Below are positions 1 through 8,872 of a stretch of DNA of 64,000 bases, piece by piece (within the stretch, counting starts at the first letter, position 1; every line of letters begins with the position of its first letter). A model generated the notes under the pieces. It ran no database searches, had not been told where the DNA came from, and saw nothing but the letters and a program-made list of their open reading frames with translations. A program made the position numbers and the translations under genes. Origin of the DNA: DASXRA01 sp963737425 (lineage in GTDB: Bacteria > Actinomycetota > Actinomycetes > Mycobacteriales > Jatrophihabitantaceae); assembly GCA_963737425.1 (NCBI GenBank), contig CAVTSX010000010.1:372001-436000 (forward strand), written 5' to 3'.

Positions 1-273
1 AACCAGCCGGTAAAGGATCGCGTGACGGGCAAGGTCGAGATCACCGCGCACAACCACGGCTTCGCGGTCGACGCACCGGTCGACGCGCCGGCCGACACCG
101 AGTTCGGCGCCGTCGAGGTCAGCCACATCTGCCTGAACGACAACGTGGTCGAGGGGCTTCGCGCACGCGACGTCAAGGCGTTCAGCGTGCAGTACCACCC
201 CGAGGCGGCGGCCGGTCCGCACGACGCCGCCTACCTGTTCGACCGCTTCGTCGACCTGCTGGAGAAGAACTAG
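1..273 (+). CDS. carA: Carbamoyl-phosphate synthase small subunit, C-terminal fragment
   Basis: The reading frame is open from base 1, so only the last 90 codons are present; the gene begins upstream of the window. The piece is the end of the class I glutamine amidotransferase domain. NQPV at the start, ITAHNHGFAVD, and QYHPEAAAGP carry the His and Glu of the Cys-His-Glu triad; the Cys lies outside. The subunit hydrolyses glutamine and channels ammonia to CarB for carbamoyl phosphate used in pyrimidine and arginine synthesis. Its TAG stop directly abuts the carB ATG, so the two are surely co-transcribed. Confidence 0.95.
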   Translation, partial: NQPVKDRVTGKVEITAHNHGFAVDAPVDAPADTEFGAVEVSHICLNDNVVEGLRARDVKAFSVQYHPEAAAGPHDAAYLFDRFVDLLEKN

Positions 274-3200
274 ATGCCTAAGCGCACTGACATCCAGCAC
301 ATCCTGGTGATCGGCTCCGGTCCGATCGTCATCGGGCAGGCCTGCGAGTTCGACTACTCGGGCACCCAGGCCTGCCGGGTGCTGCGCGCCGAGGGGTTCC
401 GGGTCAGCCTGGTCAACTCCAACCCGGCCACGATCATGACCGACCCCGAGTTCGCCGACGCCACCTATGTCGAGCCGCTGACCCCCGAGTTCGTCGAGCA
501 GGTGATCGAGGCTGAGCGGCCCGACGCGCTGCTGCCGACACTCGGCGGCCAGACTGCGCTGAACCTCGCGGTGGCGCTGCACGAAAGCGGCGTGCTCGAG
601 CGTTACGGCGTCGAGCTGATCGGCGCCGACATCGATGCGATCCGGCGTGGTGAGGATCGCCAGCAGTTCAAGCAGATCGTGCGCTCGGTCGGTGCCGAGG
701 TTCCGGACTCGCTGGTGTGCCACACGCTCGACGAGGCGGTCCAATTCGCCGAGACGGTCGGCAACCGCGTCGTCGTCCGCCCGAGCTTCACCATGGGCGG
801 TCTCGGCTCGGGGCTTGCGTCCACAGTGGACGAAGTGCGCACGATGGTCGCGCGTGGCCTCGCCGCCAGCCCCGTGCATGAGGTGCTGGTCGAGCAGAGC
901 GTGCTCGGCTGGAAGGAGTTCGAGCTCGAACTGATGCGCGACAAGCACGACAACGTCGTCGTCGTCTGCTCGATCGAGAACGTCGACCCGATGGGCGTGC
1001 ACACCGGAGACTCGATCACGGTTGCGCCGGCCATGACGCTCACCGACCGCGAGTACCAGTACATGCGCGACGTCGGCATCGCCGTGCTGCGCGCAGTAGG
1101 CGTCGACACCGGTGGCTGCAACATCCAGTTCGCGGTCGACCCGTCCACCGGCGCGATGATCGTGATCGAGATGAACCCGCGGGTGTCGCGGTCCTCGGCC
1201 CTGGCGAGCAAGGCCACCGGGTTCCCGATCGCCAAGATTGCGGCGAAGCTGGCGGTCGGCTACACGCTGGACGAGATCCCCAACGACATCACCCGCAAGA
1301 CGCCCGCGGCGTTCGAGCCGGCACTCGACTACGTCGTGGTGAAGGTGCCGCGTTTCGCGTTCGAGAAATTTCCCGGCGCCGACCCGGTGCTCACCACGCA
1401 CATGAAGAGCGTCGGCGAGGCCATGTCGATCGGACGCAACTTCACCGAGGCGCTCGGCAAGGCGCTGCGCTCGATGGAGACGAAGGACGTCGGCTTCTGG
1501 ACGCGCCCCGACCCGGACCTCGACGATGCCGCCTTGCGCGCTGCCGTCGCGACGCCGTCCGACGGGCGCATCTACCGGGTCGAACAGGCCTTGCGCCGGG
1601 GATTCGCGATCGACGACGTCGCCGCGCTGTCCGGGATCGATCCGTGGTTCGTCGATCAAATAGCCCAGATCGTCGAATTGCGCGCCGAGATCGTCGGTGC
1701 GCCCGCGCTCACGCCGGCCTTGCTGCACAAGGCGAAACGGCACGGCATCGCAGACCGGCAACTGGCCGCGCTGCGTCCGGAACTGGCCGGCGAGGACGGC
1801 GTGCGGCTGCTTCGTCTGCGGGCCGGCATCAGGCCCGTCTACAAGACGGTCGACACCTGTGCGGCCGAGTTCGCCGCCACGACGCCGTACCACTACTCGT
1901 CCTACGACGAAGAGACCGAGGTGCAGCCGCAGCCGGACCGGCCGAAGGTCATCATCCTGGGCAGCGGGCCGAACCGGATCGGCCAGGGCATCGAGTTCGA
2001 CTACTCCTGCGTGCACGCGGTCATGGCGCTGCGCGAGGCCGGCTACGAGACCGTGATGGTCAACTGCAATCCCGAGACGGTCTCCACCGACTACGACACG
2101 TCCGACCGCCTGTACTTCGAACCGCTCACGTTCGAGGACGTCATGGAAGTGGTTCATGCCGAACAGCAGAGCGGCACGGTCGCCGGGGTGATCTGCACGC
2201 TCGGCGGGCAGACGCCGCTCGGGTTGGCGCAGCGACTGAAGGACGCGGGCGTGCCGGTGCTCGGCACGCAACCCGAGGCGATCGATCTCGCCGAACATCG
2301 CGGCGAGTTCGGCCGGGTGCTGCGCGATGCGGGCCTGCCGGCGCCGAAGCACGGCACCGCGACCTCGTTCGACGAGGCCAAGTCGGTGGCCGACTCGATC
2401 GGCTACCCGGTGCTGGTTCGCCCGTCATATGTGCTGGGCGGGCGCGGCATGGAGATCGTCTACGACGAGACGATGCTGTCGTCCTACATCGCCCGGGCCA
2501 CCGAGATCGCCGGTGATCACCCGGTGCTGGTCGACCGGTTCCTCGACGACGCGATCGAGATCGACGTCGACGCCCTCTACGACGGCGTCGATCTCTATCT
2601 CGGGGGAGTGATGGAACACATCGAGGAGGCCGGCATCCACTCCGGCGACTCCGCGTGTGCGCTGCCGCCGATCACGCTCGGCACGCGCGACCTCGACGCC
2701 GTGCGCCGCTCGACGCACGCGATCGCGGCCGGTGTGGGCGTGCGCGGCCTGCTCAACGTCCAGTACGCCCTCGTCGGCGACGTGCTCTACGTCCTGGAGG
2801 CGAATCCGCGCGCGAGCCGTACCGTGCCGTTCGTCTCGAAAGCGACGGCGGTGCCGCTGGCCAAGGCCGCCGCGCGGATCGCACTCGGCACCTCGATCGC
2901 CACGTTGCGCGAGGAAGGGTTGCTGCCGCGGGCGGGCGACGGCGGCAACCTGCCCGACGACGCGCCGATCGCGGTCAAGGAGGCGGTAATGCCCTTCCAT
3001 CGCTTCCGCAGCGTGGACGGCGAGCACGTCGACTCGCTGCTCGGCCCGGAGATGAAATCGACCGGCGAGGTCATGGGCTTCGACGCGGTGTTCGGTACCG
3101 CATTCGCGAAGAGCCAGGCGGCCGCGTACGGCTCCTTGCCGGTCAAGGGCACGGTGTTCGTCTCTGTGGCCAATCGCGACAAGCGCGCCGCGATCTTCCC

Positions 3201-3579
3201 GATCAAGCGGCTCTTCGATCTCGGATTCCGCATCGTGGCCACGTCGGGCACGGCGCACGTGCTGCGTCGTAACGGTGTGCCGGCCGAGATCGTCGGCAAG
3301 TTCTCCGAGGGCCCCGGCAACGTCGTCGAGATGATCGCCGCCGGCGAGATCGACCTGGTGCTGAACACACCGTGGGGATCTCCGGGGAACTCGGGCCCGC
3401 GCGTGGACGGATACGAGATCCGCACGGCAGCCGTGGCGGCCGGCATTCCGTGCCTCACCACCGTGCAGGCCGCGGGTGCGGCGGTGCAGGGCATCGAGGA
3501 GTTGTCGCGCGGCGAGATCAGCGTGCGGTCATTGCAGGATCTACACGCCCAACTGGCGAGATGGCGGGGAGCGTCATGA
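274..3579 (+). CDS. carB: Carbamoyl-phosphate synthase large subunit
   Basis: A protein of 1101 residues, the normal full length. It has two homologous halves, each with a pre-ATP-grasp and ATP-grasp domain: the first opens with ILVIGSGPIVIGQACEFDYS and has TLGGQTALNLA, the second has IILGSGPNRIGQGIEFDYSC and TLGGQTPLGLA. The C-terminal stretch from about residue 950 (FVSVANRDKRAAIFPIKRL) is the MGS-like allosteric domain where nucleotides bind. It makes carbamoyl phosphate from bicarbonate, ammonia and two ATP. It starts next to the carA stop and overlaps pyrK by 4 bases. No frameshift or missing motif was noticed. Confidence 0.98.
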   Translation: MPKRTDIQHILVIGSGPIVIGQACEFDYSGTQACRVLRAEGFRVSLVNSNPATIMTDPEFADATYVEPLTPEFVEQVIEAERPDALLPTLGGQTALNLAVALHESGVLERYGVELIGADIDAIRRGEDRQQFKQIVRSVGAEVPDSLVCHTLDEAVQFAETVGNRVVVRPSFTMGGLGSGLASTVDEVRTMVARGLAASPVHEVLVEQSVLGWKEFELELMRDKHDNVVVVCSIENVDPMGVHTGDSITVAPAMTLTDREYQYMRDVGIAVLRAVGVDTGGCNIQFAVDPSTGAMIVIEMNPRVSRSSALASKATGFPIAKIAAKLAVGYTLDEIPNDITRKTPAAFEPALDYVVVKVPRFAFEKFPGADPVLTTHMKSVGEAMSIGRNFTEALGKALRSMETKDVGFWTRPDPDLDDAALRAAVATPSDGRIYRVEQALRRGFAIDDVAALSGIDPWFVDQIAQIVELRAEIVGAPALTPALLHKAKRHGIADRQLAALRPELAGEDGVRLLRLRAGIRPVYKTVDTCAAEFAATTPYHYSSYDEETEVQPQPDRPKVIILGSGPNRIGQGIEFDYSCVHAVMALREAGYETVMVNCNPETVSTDYDTSDRLYFEPLTFEDVMEVVHAEQQSGTVAGVICTLGGQTPLGLAQRLKDAGVPVLGTQPEAIDLAEHRGEFGRVLRDAGLPAPKHGTATSFDEAKSVADSIGYPVLVRPSYVLGGRGMEIVYDETMLSSYIARATEIAGDHPVLVDRFLDDAIEIDVDALYDGVDLYLGGVMEHIEEAGIHSGDSACALPPITLGTRDLDAVRRSTHAIAAGVGVRGLLNVQYALVGDVLYVLEANPRASRTVPFVSKATAVPLAKAAARIALGTSIATLREEGLLPRAGDGGNLPDDAPIAVKEAVMPFHRFRSVDGEHVDSLLGPEMKSTGEVMGFDAVFGTAFAKSQAAAYGSLPVKGTVFVSVANRDKRAAIFPIKRLFDLGFRIVATSGTAHVLRRNGVPAEIVGKFSEGPGNVVEMIAAGEIDLVLNTPWGSPGNSGPRVDGYEIRTAAVAAGIPCLTTVQAAGAAVQGIEELSRGEISVRSLQDLHAQLARWRGAS

Positions 3580-4499
3580 ACGCGCACGTCCCCGATGGTG
3601 CAACTTCTGGCGTCGCCACGACGCCGAGCGTTGCACGATCGGCACCGGTCCAGGAGGTGGGCGAGATCTTCGCGGTGCAGAAGGTCGGCGAGTACTTCCA
3701 GTTCACCGTCGTGGCGCCGCGGGTGGCTGCGGATTTCCAGCCCGGGCAGTTCGTGGCTGTCGCGGTCGGCGGCCCGAACACGTCCCTGCCGTTGCGGCGT
3801 GCCTTCGCCCTTTACGGCGCGACCCCGACCGGCGACTTCGCCGGGACGGTGCGCTTCGTCGTCGCCGAGCACGGACCGGGCACGCAGTGGCTCGTGCGCC
3901 AGCCGGCCGGTGCCACGCTTGATCTCGTCGGGCCGCTCGGCAACTCCTTCCCGCTGCCGAGTGATCCCGTGCCGGCCGTTCTGGTCGGCGGTGGCTACGG
4001 GTCCGCGCCGCTCATCCCGTTGGCGCAGAAGCTGATCGACGCCGGCGCAGACATCGAGATCATCGTCGGCGCGGCGACGGCATCGCGGCTGTTCGGCGAG
4101 TTGGCCGCGCGTCGCGTTGCCGGCGCGGTGACGGTGACCACCGACGACGGGTCGGCCGGCAGCCAAGGGCAGGTCACCGACGAACTGCCTGCGGCGATCA
4201 AGCGACTCGACGCCCAGGTCGTGTACGCCTGCGGGCCGATGCCCATGCTGCGGGCGGTCGGCGAGGTGGCCCGGGCGCATGCCATCTCCGCACAGGTAGC
4301 CGTCGAGGAGTCGATGGCCTGTGGCATCGGCGTGTGCATGACCTGCGTGCTGCCCGTGCGTGGTGACGACGGCCGGTCGCGCTTCGTCCGCTCGTGCGTC
4401 GACGGCCCGGTGTTCGACGCCGCCCGTGTGCGCTGGGACGACGTCGGCACGCTGCCGCCCGACCTGGTGGGCGCCGACGCGATGAAGGCGGGCCGGTGA
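3576..4499 (+). CDS. pyrK: Dihydroorotate dehydrogenase electron-transfer subunit (class 1B)
   Basis: 307 residues from the ATG that overlaps the carB stop (ATGA). The frame stays open further upstream inside carB, but this ATG fits the operon spacing. The order is a ferredoxin-reductase-type FAD domain (LPLRRAFALYG near 71-81), an NAD-binding domain (VGGGYGSAPLIPLAQ near 137-151) and a C-terminal [2Fe-2S] motif: Cys249, Cys254, Cys257 and Cys274, in a C-x4-C-x2-C-x16-C pattern. It passes electrons from the FMN of PyrD to NAD+. It ends at the pyrD start. About 35 residues precede the FAD domain and look disordered. A pyrK in this operon is not universal among actinobacteria. Confidence 0.93.
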   Translation: MNAHVPDGATSGVATTPSVARSAPVQEVGEIFAVQKVGEYFQFTVVAPRVAADFQPGQFVAVAVGGPNTSLPLRRAFALYGATPTGDFAGTVRFVVAEHGPGTQWLVRQPAGATLDLVGPLGNSFPLPSDPVPAVLVGGGYGSAPLIPLAQKLIDAGADIEIIVGAATASRLFGELAARRVAGAVTVTTDDGSAGSQGQVTDELPAAIKRLDAQVVYACGPMPMLRAVGEVARAHAISAQVAVEESMACGIGVCMTCVLPVRGDDGRSRFVRSCVDGPVFDAARVRWDDVGTLPPDLVGADAMKAGR

Positions 4500-5512
4500 T
4501 GGCCGACCTGACGACCACACTCGGGTCGCTCACGCTGCCCAATCCGGTGCTGACCGCTTCGGGTTGCGCGGCGTCCGGGCGCGAGTTGAACCAGTTCTTC
4601 GACGTGTCGGCGCTCGGGGCGGTCGTCACCAAGTCGATCATGCTGCGTCCGCGTTCGGGGCGCCCGACGCCGCGGATGGCCGAGACCCCGAGCGGCATGC
4701 TCAACTCGATCGGCCTGCAGGGGCCCGGCATCGACTCGTTCATCGAGAACGACCTGGCCTGGCTGGCCGCACACGGGGCGCGCACCGTCGTCTCGATCGC
4801 CGGGGGGCACACCGACGAATACGTCGCGCTTGCCCGGCGCCTGCACGGCAATCCGGCCGTGTCCATGATCGAGGTCAATATCTCCTGCCCGAACGTCGAG
4901 AGCCGTGGCCAGGTATTCGCGTGTGACGCGATCGCGTCCTCGCGCGTGATCGGCGCAGTGCGCCGTGCCATCGATCCGGCGGTCCCGGTGTTCGCCAAGC
5001 TCTCGCCCGACGTCACCGACATCGTGCACATCGCCCGGGCGTGCGCCGACTCCGGTGCCGACGGCCTGTCGCTCATCAACACCCTGCTCGGCATGGTGAT
5101 CGACACCGACACGATGGCCCCCGCGCTGGGCGGCGTCACCGGCGGGTTGTCCGGACCGGCGATCCGCCCCGTCGCGGTGCGATGCGTGTGGCAGGTGCAC
5201 GCTGCCTTGCCGCATATCCCGATTCTCGGCATGGGCGGCATCCGCTCCGGGCTCGACGCCTTGCAGTTCATCCTCGCCGGTGCGTCGGCAGTGTCAGTGG
5301 GCACCGCGGTGTTCGGCGACCCGACCGCGCCGGTGCGGGTACTTGCCGAGTTGGACCACGCGCTTTCCGAGCGCGGTTTCGCGGCGCTGGCCGACGCGGT
5401 CGGGTACGCGCATCGTCCGGCCGCGCCTGACCCGGACGATCTTGTGCAGACCCGCCACGAACCACCGGCGCGTCTGCACAAGATCCACAAGATCGGAGCG
5501 GTCGAGCAGTGA
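4499..5512 (+). CDS. pyrD: Dihydroorotate dehydrogenase, class 1B catalytic subunit
   Basis: 337 residues from the ATG overlapping the pyrK TGA; an in-frame opening further upstream lies inside pyrK and is rejected. The protein is an FMN-binding TIM barrel: TLPNPVLTASGCA at the N terminus, the active-site loop NISCPNVESRGQVF holding the class 1 catalytic Cys, and ILGMGGIRSGLDALQF with ASAVSVGTAVF forming the FMN phosphate site. It oxidises dihydroorotate to orotate in the cytoplasm. It lacks the N-terminal membrane extension of class 2 enzymes. That and the adjacent pyrK make it class 1B. It overlaps pyrF by 4 bases. Confidence 0.95.
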   Translation: MADLTTTLGSLTLPNPVLTASGCAASGRELNQFFDVSALGAVVTKSIMLRPRSGRPTPRMAETPSGMLNSIGLQGPGIDSFIENDLAWLAAHGARTVVSIAGGHTDEYVALARRLHGNPAVSMIEVNISCPNVESRGQVFACDAIASSRVIGAVRRAIDPAVPVFAKLSPDVTDIVHIARACADSGADGLSLINTLLGMVIDTDTMAPALGGVTGGLSGPAIRPVAVRCVWQVHAALPHIPILGMGGIRSGLDALQFILAGASAVSVGTAVFGDPTAPVRVLAELDHALSERGFAALADAVGYAHRPAAPDPDDLVQTRHEPPARLHKIHKIGAVEQ

Positions 5513-6342
5513 CGAGCACGTCCTTCGGCGCACGCCTTGACACCGCTGTACGCACTCGAGGCCCGCTGTGCGTCGGCATCGATCCGCACGCATCGCTGCT
5601 CGCCGCCTGGGGGTTGCCGGATTCCGCCGACGGCGTCGAGCGATTCGCTGCTACCTGCGTGGCCGCCTTCGCGAGCGAGGTGGCCGTCGTCAAGCCGCAG
5701 TCGGCATTCTTCGAGCGATTCGGCTCGGCCGGCATCGCCGCCCTCGAACGCACGATCCGCGACGCCCGGGCCGCCGGAGCGCTCGTCCTCCTTGACGTCA
5801 AGAGAGGCGACATCGGCTCGACCATGGCCGCCTATGCCGAGGCGTACCTGGACCCTTCCTCGCCGCTGGCCGCCGACGCGATCACGGTGACTCCGTACCT
5901 GGGCGTCGGCGCGCTCGAGCCGGTGTTCGAGGCGGTCACGCGCCACGGCGCCGGGGCGTTCGTCGTCACGCTGACGTCGAACCCGGAGGGGCCACCGGTT
6001 CAGCGCGCCGTGACGGCGGACGGGCGCACGGTCGGCCAGTTCGTCATCGACGAGATCGCCTTGCGCAACGCGGGAGCCGATCCGCTCGGATCGCTCGGCG
6101 TGGTCGTCGGCGCGACGATCGGCGAGGCACACGTCGACCTCGCCAAGCTCAACGGCCCTGTCCTGGCGCCGGGTATCGGGGCGCAGGGGGGCACGGCGCA
6201 GGACGTGCAGCGCATCTTCGGCGCGGCCAGGGGAGTGTTGCCGAGCGTGTCACGCGAGGTGCTGCGTGCCGGCCCGGAACCGCAGGCACTGCGCGATGCG
6301 GTGCGCAGCCTGCAGCAGCGGTTCGCGTTCCTGACGGCTTGA
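5509..6342 (+). CDS. pyrF: Orotidine 5'-phosphate decarboxylase (type 2)
   Basis: 277 residues from a GTG that overlaps the pyrD stop. LCVGIDPHASLL near the start and LLDVKRGDIGSTMAAYAEAY, with the catalytic Lys-Asp network, identify the long type 2 PyrF found in actinobacteria. It converts OMP to UMP and is the last gene of the biosynthetic operon here. In many actinobacteria mihF and gmk follow pyrF directly; here an MFS gene follows after 52 bases and gmk is 7.4 kb away. Confidence 0.96.
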   Translation: MTSTSFGARLDTAVRTRGPLCVGIDPHASLLAAWGLPDSADGVERFAATCVAAFASEVAVVKPQSAFFERFGSAGIAALERTIRDARAAGALVLLDVKRGDIGSTMAAYAEAYLDPSSPLAADAITVTPYLGVGALEPVFEAVTRHGAGAFVVTLTSNPEGPPVQRAVTADGRTVGQFVIDEIALRNAGADPLGSLGVVVGATIGEAHVDLAKLNGPVLAPGIGAQGGTAQDVQRIFGAARGVLPSVSREVLRAGPEPQALRDAVRSLQQRFAFLTA

Positions 6343-6394
6343 GTTCCACGAAATCGGGTGGTGCTCCGGACGGGCGATCTGGCACGGTCACCCG

Positions 6395-7627
6395 GTGAGT
6401 GATGCGCTGGCCCCGTTGCGGTCGGCGCCGTTTCGATGGTTGGTTCTGGCGAGCACCATCAACCGCGTCGGCGGCAGCATCGCCCCGATCGCGTTGGCCT
6501 TCGCGGTGCTGGATCTGACCGGATCGGCCACCAGCCTCGGACTTGTGGTTGGCGCCCGCTCGCTGGCCAACGTGATCTTCCTGCTCATCGGGGGTGTCGT
6601 TGCCGATCGGTTGCCGCGAACCGTGGTTCTGGTCGGCTCGAGCGTGGCGAGCGCTGTCACCCAGGCAGTGGTCGCGTTGCTGATCTTTCAGCGAGTCGAC
6701 TCCGTTGCCCTGCTCGCCGCGCTGTCAGCACTCAACGGCACGTCGAGCGCGTTCGCCCTGCCCGCCTCGGCCGCTCTGATCCCGCAGACGGTCGCACCGT
6801 CCGAGCGCACTCGTGCCAATGCGTTGTCGCGGCTGGGAATCAATGCGTCCGGCGTGCTAGGCACGTCGATGGCGGGCCTGATCGTGGCCGTATGGGGCTC
6901 AGCCTGGGGTATCGCGATCGACGCCGCCTCCTTCGCAATTGCCGCCGGCTTCTTCGCCCTGGTCCGGATCGGCACGGCTCCGCGCCGGTCCGTGTCGAGC
7001 AGTGTGCTGCGTGATCTCGCCGCCGGGTGGTCGGAATTCGTCTCGCGGACCTGGCTGTGGGTGGTGGTCGCAGCATTCGGGGTGATCAACGCCGCCGAGG
7101 TCGGCGGGGTGGCGGTGCTGGGTCCGGTCGTCGCCGACGACACGATCGGGCGACGGGCGTGGGGAGTTGTGATCGCCGCACAGGCCGTCGGGTACGTCGT
7201 CGGGGGGCTGTTCGCCGTGCGGCTTCGGATGCGGCGCCTGCTGCTGTTCGGCATGGTCTGCATGCTCCCCGAAGGGCTGATACTGCTCGCCCTGGCCGCG
7301 CACGCGAGCCTGCCCGTCCTGCTCGCGGCGTCATTCGTCGGCGGGCTGGGCCTGGAACAGTTCGGCGTCGCCTGGCAGACGTCGATGCACCAGCATGTGC
7401 CCGGAGACGTTCTGGCTCGCGTCTCGTCCTATGACGCGCTCGGGTCCTTCATCGCAATCCCGCTCGGCGAGGTCGCGGCAGGCCCGGCCAGCCATGCGAT
7501 CGGTACTCGTGGCGCGCTGCTCGCGGCGACCGCTCTCGTGCTGCTGGCGACACTGGCGACACTCGCCAGCCGCAGCGTGCGAACGCTCGCCAACGAGGAC
7601 GAGATGGTGCAGGCGACGGCCTACTAG
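6395..7627 (+). CDS. MFS transporter, probable exporter
   Basis: 410 residues with about 12 hydrophobic segments; GTG start. The N-terminal half has the MFS loop pattern GGVVADRLPRTVVLVGSS after the second membrane segment. Overall it resembles the 12-TM MFS_3 / EntS-like exporters; the substrate cannot be told. Its last codons are the site of the insertions. The TAG stop at 7625-7627 is made of the duplicated target TA plus the first G of the IS630 element. Rejoining the sequence without the insertions also gives TAG, so the protein is unchanged. Confidence 0.85.
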   Translation: MSDALAPLRSAPFRWLVLASTINRVGGSIAPIALAFAVLDLTGSATSLGLVVGARSLANVIFLLIGGVVADRLPRTVVLVGSSVASAVTQAVVALLIFQRVDSVALLAALSALNGTSSAFALPASAALIPQTVAPSERTRANALSRLGINASGVLGTSMAGLIVAVWGSAWGIAIDAASFAIAAGFFALVRIGTAPRRSVSSSVLRDLAAGWSEFVSRTWLWVVVAAFGVINAAEVGGVAVLGPVVADDTIGRRAWGVVIAAQAVGYVVGGLFAVRLRMRRLLLFGMVCMLPEGLILLALAAHASLPVLLAASFVGGLGLEQFGVAWQTSMHQHVPGDVLARVSSYDALGSFIAIPLGEVAAGPASHAIGTRGALLAATALVLLATLATLASRSVRTLANEDEMVQATAY

Positions 7628-8718
7628 TGTCGTGCGCCATTAATTCGTGCGATAAGTCGGCCGAGTGATTCGAGGATCTGGTCGGCGGTCTTGGTCCAGA
7701 TGAACGGCTTCGGGTTCTCGTTCCAGTTGTTGATCCAAGATCGGATGTCTTTCTCCAATGCGGGCACGCTGCGGTGGTCGCCGCGTTGCAGCAGGTCGCT
7801 GGTGAGGTAGGCGAACCAGCGTTCGACCTGGTTGATCCAGCTGGAGTAGGTCGGCGTGTGGTGCATGTGGAAGGGTGGATGGGCGGCGAGCCATGCCTTG
7901 ATCGCCGGGCTCTTGTGGGTGCCGTAGTTGTCGGCCACCAGGTGCACGTCGAGATGGCCGGGGACCGCGGTATCGATCTTGGCCAGGAACTTCTTGAACT
8001 CGATCGTGCGGTGCCGGCGGTGCAAGGAGCTGATCACGGTGCCGTCGGCGGTGTTGAACGCCGCGAACAGGCTGGTGACACCGTGCCGGACGTAATCATG
8101 GGTGCGCCGCTCGGGCATGCCCGCCATCATCGGCAACGCCGGCTGGGAGCGGGCCAGTGCCTGTACCTGGGACTTCTCATCCACGCACAGCACCACCGCA
8201 CCGTCGGGCGGGTTGAGATAGAGCCCGACCACGTCGAAGACCTTGTCCACGAACAACGGGTCGGTGGACAGCTTGAACGTCTCGACACGGTGCGGCTTGA
8301 GCTCGAACGCCTTCCAGATCCGCCCGATCGTCGACCTGGACAGCCCGCTGCGCTCGGCCATCTTCGCCCGCGACCAATGCGTCGCGTTCGGCGGCGTGGA
8401 CTCAAGCGTGGCCACGATGACCTGTTCCACCTGATCCACCCTGACCACCGGCGGGCGCCCCGGCCGCGGCTCATCGACCAGCCCGTCCAACCGATCAGCA
8501 ACGAACCGTCGACGCCACTTGTTCACCGTGTTCGGCGCCACCCCAACAGCGGCCGCAACCTGCGTGTTCAACGCCCCCGGCACCGCACACGCCAACACGA
8601 TCCGCGACCGCAACGCCAGCCCCGCCGCCGACTTCCGCCGCCGCGACCACCGCAACAACTGCTCCCGCTCCGCATCGCTCAACACCAACGACGCCTTCGG
8701 CCGCCCCGTCCTCGCCAC
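7624..8718 (-). CDS. IS630-family transposase (element 1)
   Basis: 364 residues, GTG start about 45 bases inside the right inverted repeat. An N-terminal helix-turn-helix (VAAAVGVAPNTVNKWRRRF, about 54-72) and a second HTH region near 118-136 precede an RNase H-fold DDE domain. By eye count the acidic residues are Asp180 (LCVDEKSQ), Asp263 (VADNYGTHK) and Glu299 (WINQVERWF), a DD35E spacing. The coding frame runs through the inverted repeat and off the element: its TAG stop (7624-7626) uses the target TA and the flanking base. The element itself therefore encodes no stop. Confidence 0.95.
   Translation of the reverse strand: MARTGRPKASLVLSDAEREQLLRWSRRRKSAAGLALRSRIVLACAVPGALNTQVAAAVGVAPNTVNKWRRRFVADRLDGLVDEPRPGRPPVVRVDQVEQVIVATLESTPPNATHWSRAKMAERSGLSRSTIGRIWKAFELKPHRVETFKLSTDPLFVDKVFDVVGLYLNPPDGAVVLCVDEKSQVQALARSQPALPMMAGMPERRTHDYVRHGVTSLFAAFNTADGTVISSLHRRHRTIEFKKFLAKIDTAVPGHLDVHLVADNYGTHKSPAIKAWLAAHPPFHMHHTPTYSSWINQVERWFAYLTSDLLQRGDHRSVPALEKDIRSWINNWNENPKPFIWTKTADQILESLGRLIARINGARH
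7627..7649 (+). repeat. Left terminal inverted repeat of IS630 element 1
   Basis: Twenty-three bases that begin GTGTCGTGCGCC and are the exact reverse complement of 8741-8763. The identity stops at the next base on both sides. The duplicated TA lies just outside. Confidence 0.95.
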
Positions 8719-8740
8719 CGGCCAACCCTACAACTTTCAC

Positions 8741-8763
8741 CACGAATTAATGGCGCACGACAC
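8741..8763 (-). repeat. Right terminal inverted repeat of IS630 element 1
   Basis: Exact reverse complement of 7627-7649, ending in GCACGACAC and followed by the duplicated TA at 8764-8765. It lies on the transposase start side and probably overlaps its promoter. Confidence 0.95.
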
Positions 8764-8872
8764 TAGGAGACCGCTGAACAATGCGCTGCTCTGCTGCGCG
8801 ACGCCCAGGCGCGGGATCTCCGTGGTTGTCGTCGTCGGCAGTAGCTGCGCTACAGCTCTCCTCCTCCGCCTA

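Larger units (their letters stand above)
7627..8763 (-). mobile_element. IS630-family insertion sequence (element 1), complete
   Basis: 1137 bases, bounded by perfect 23-base inverted repeats and flanked by the dinucleotide TA on both sides (7625-7626 and 8764-8765). TA duplication is the hallmark of IS630/Tc1-mariner elements. The target was CTAG. It holds one transposase on the minus strand and looks intact. It sits on the left edge of the MITE-like element that begins at 8766, so it inserted after that element. Confidence 0.95.
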
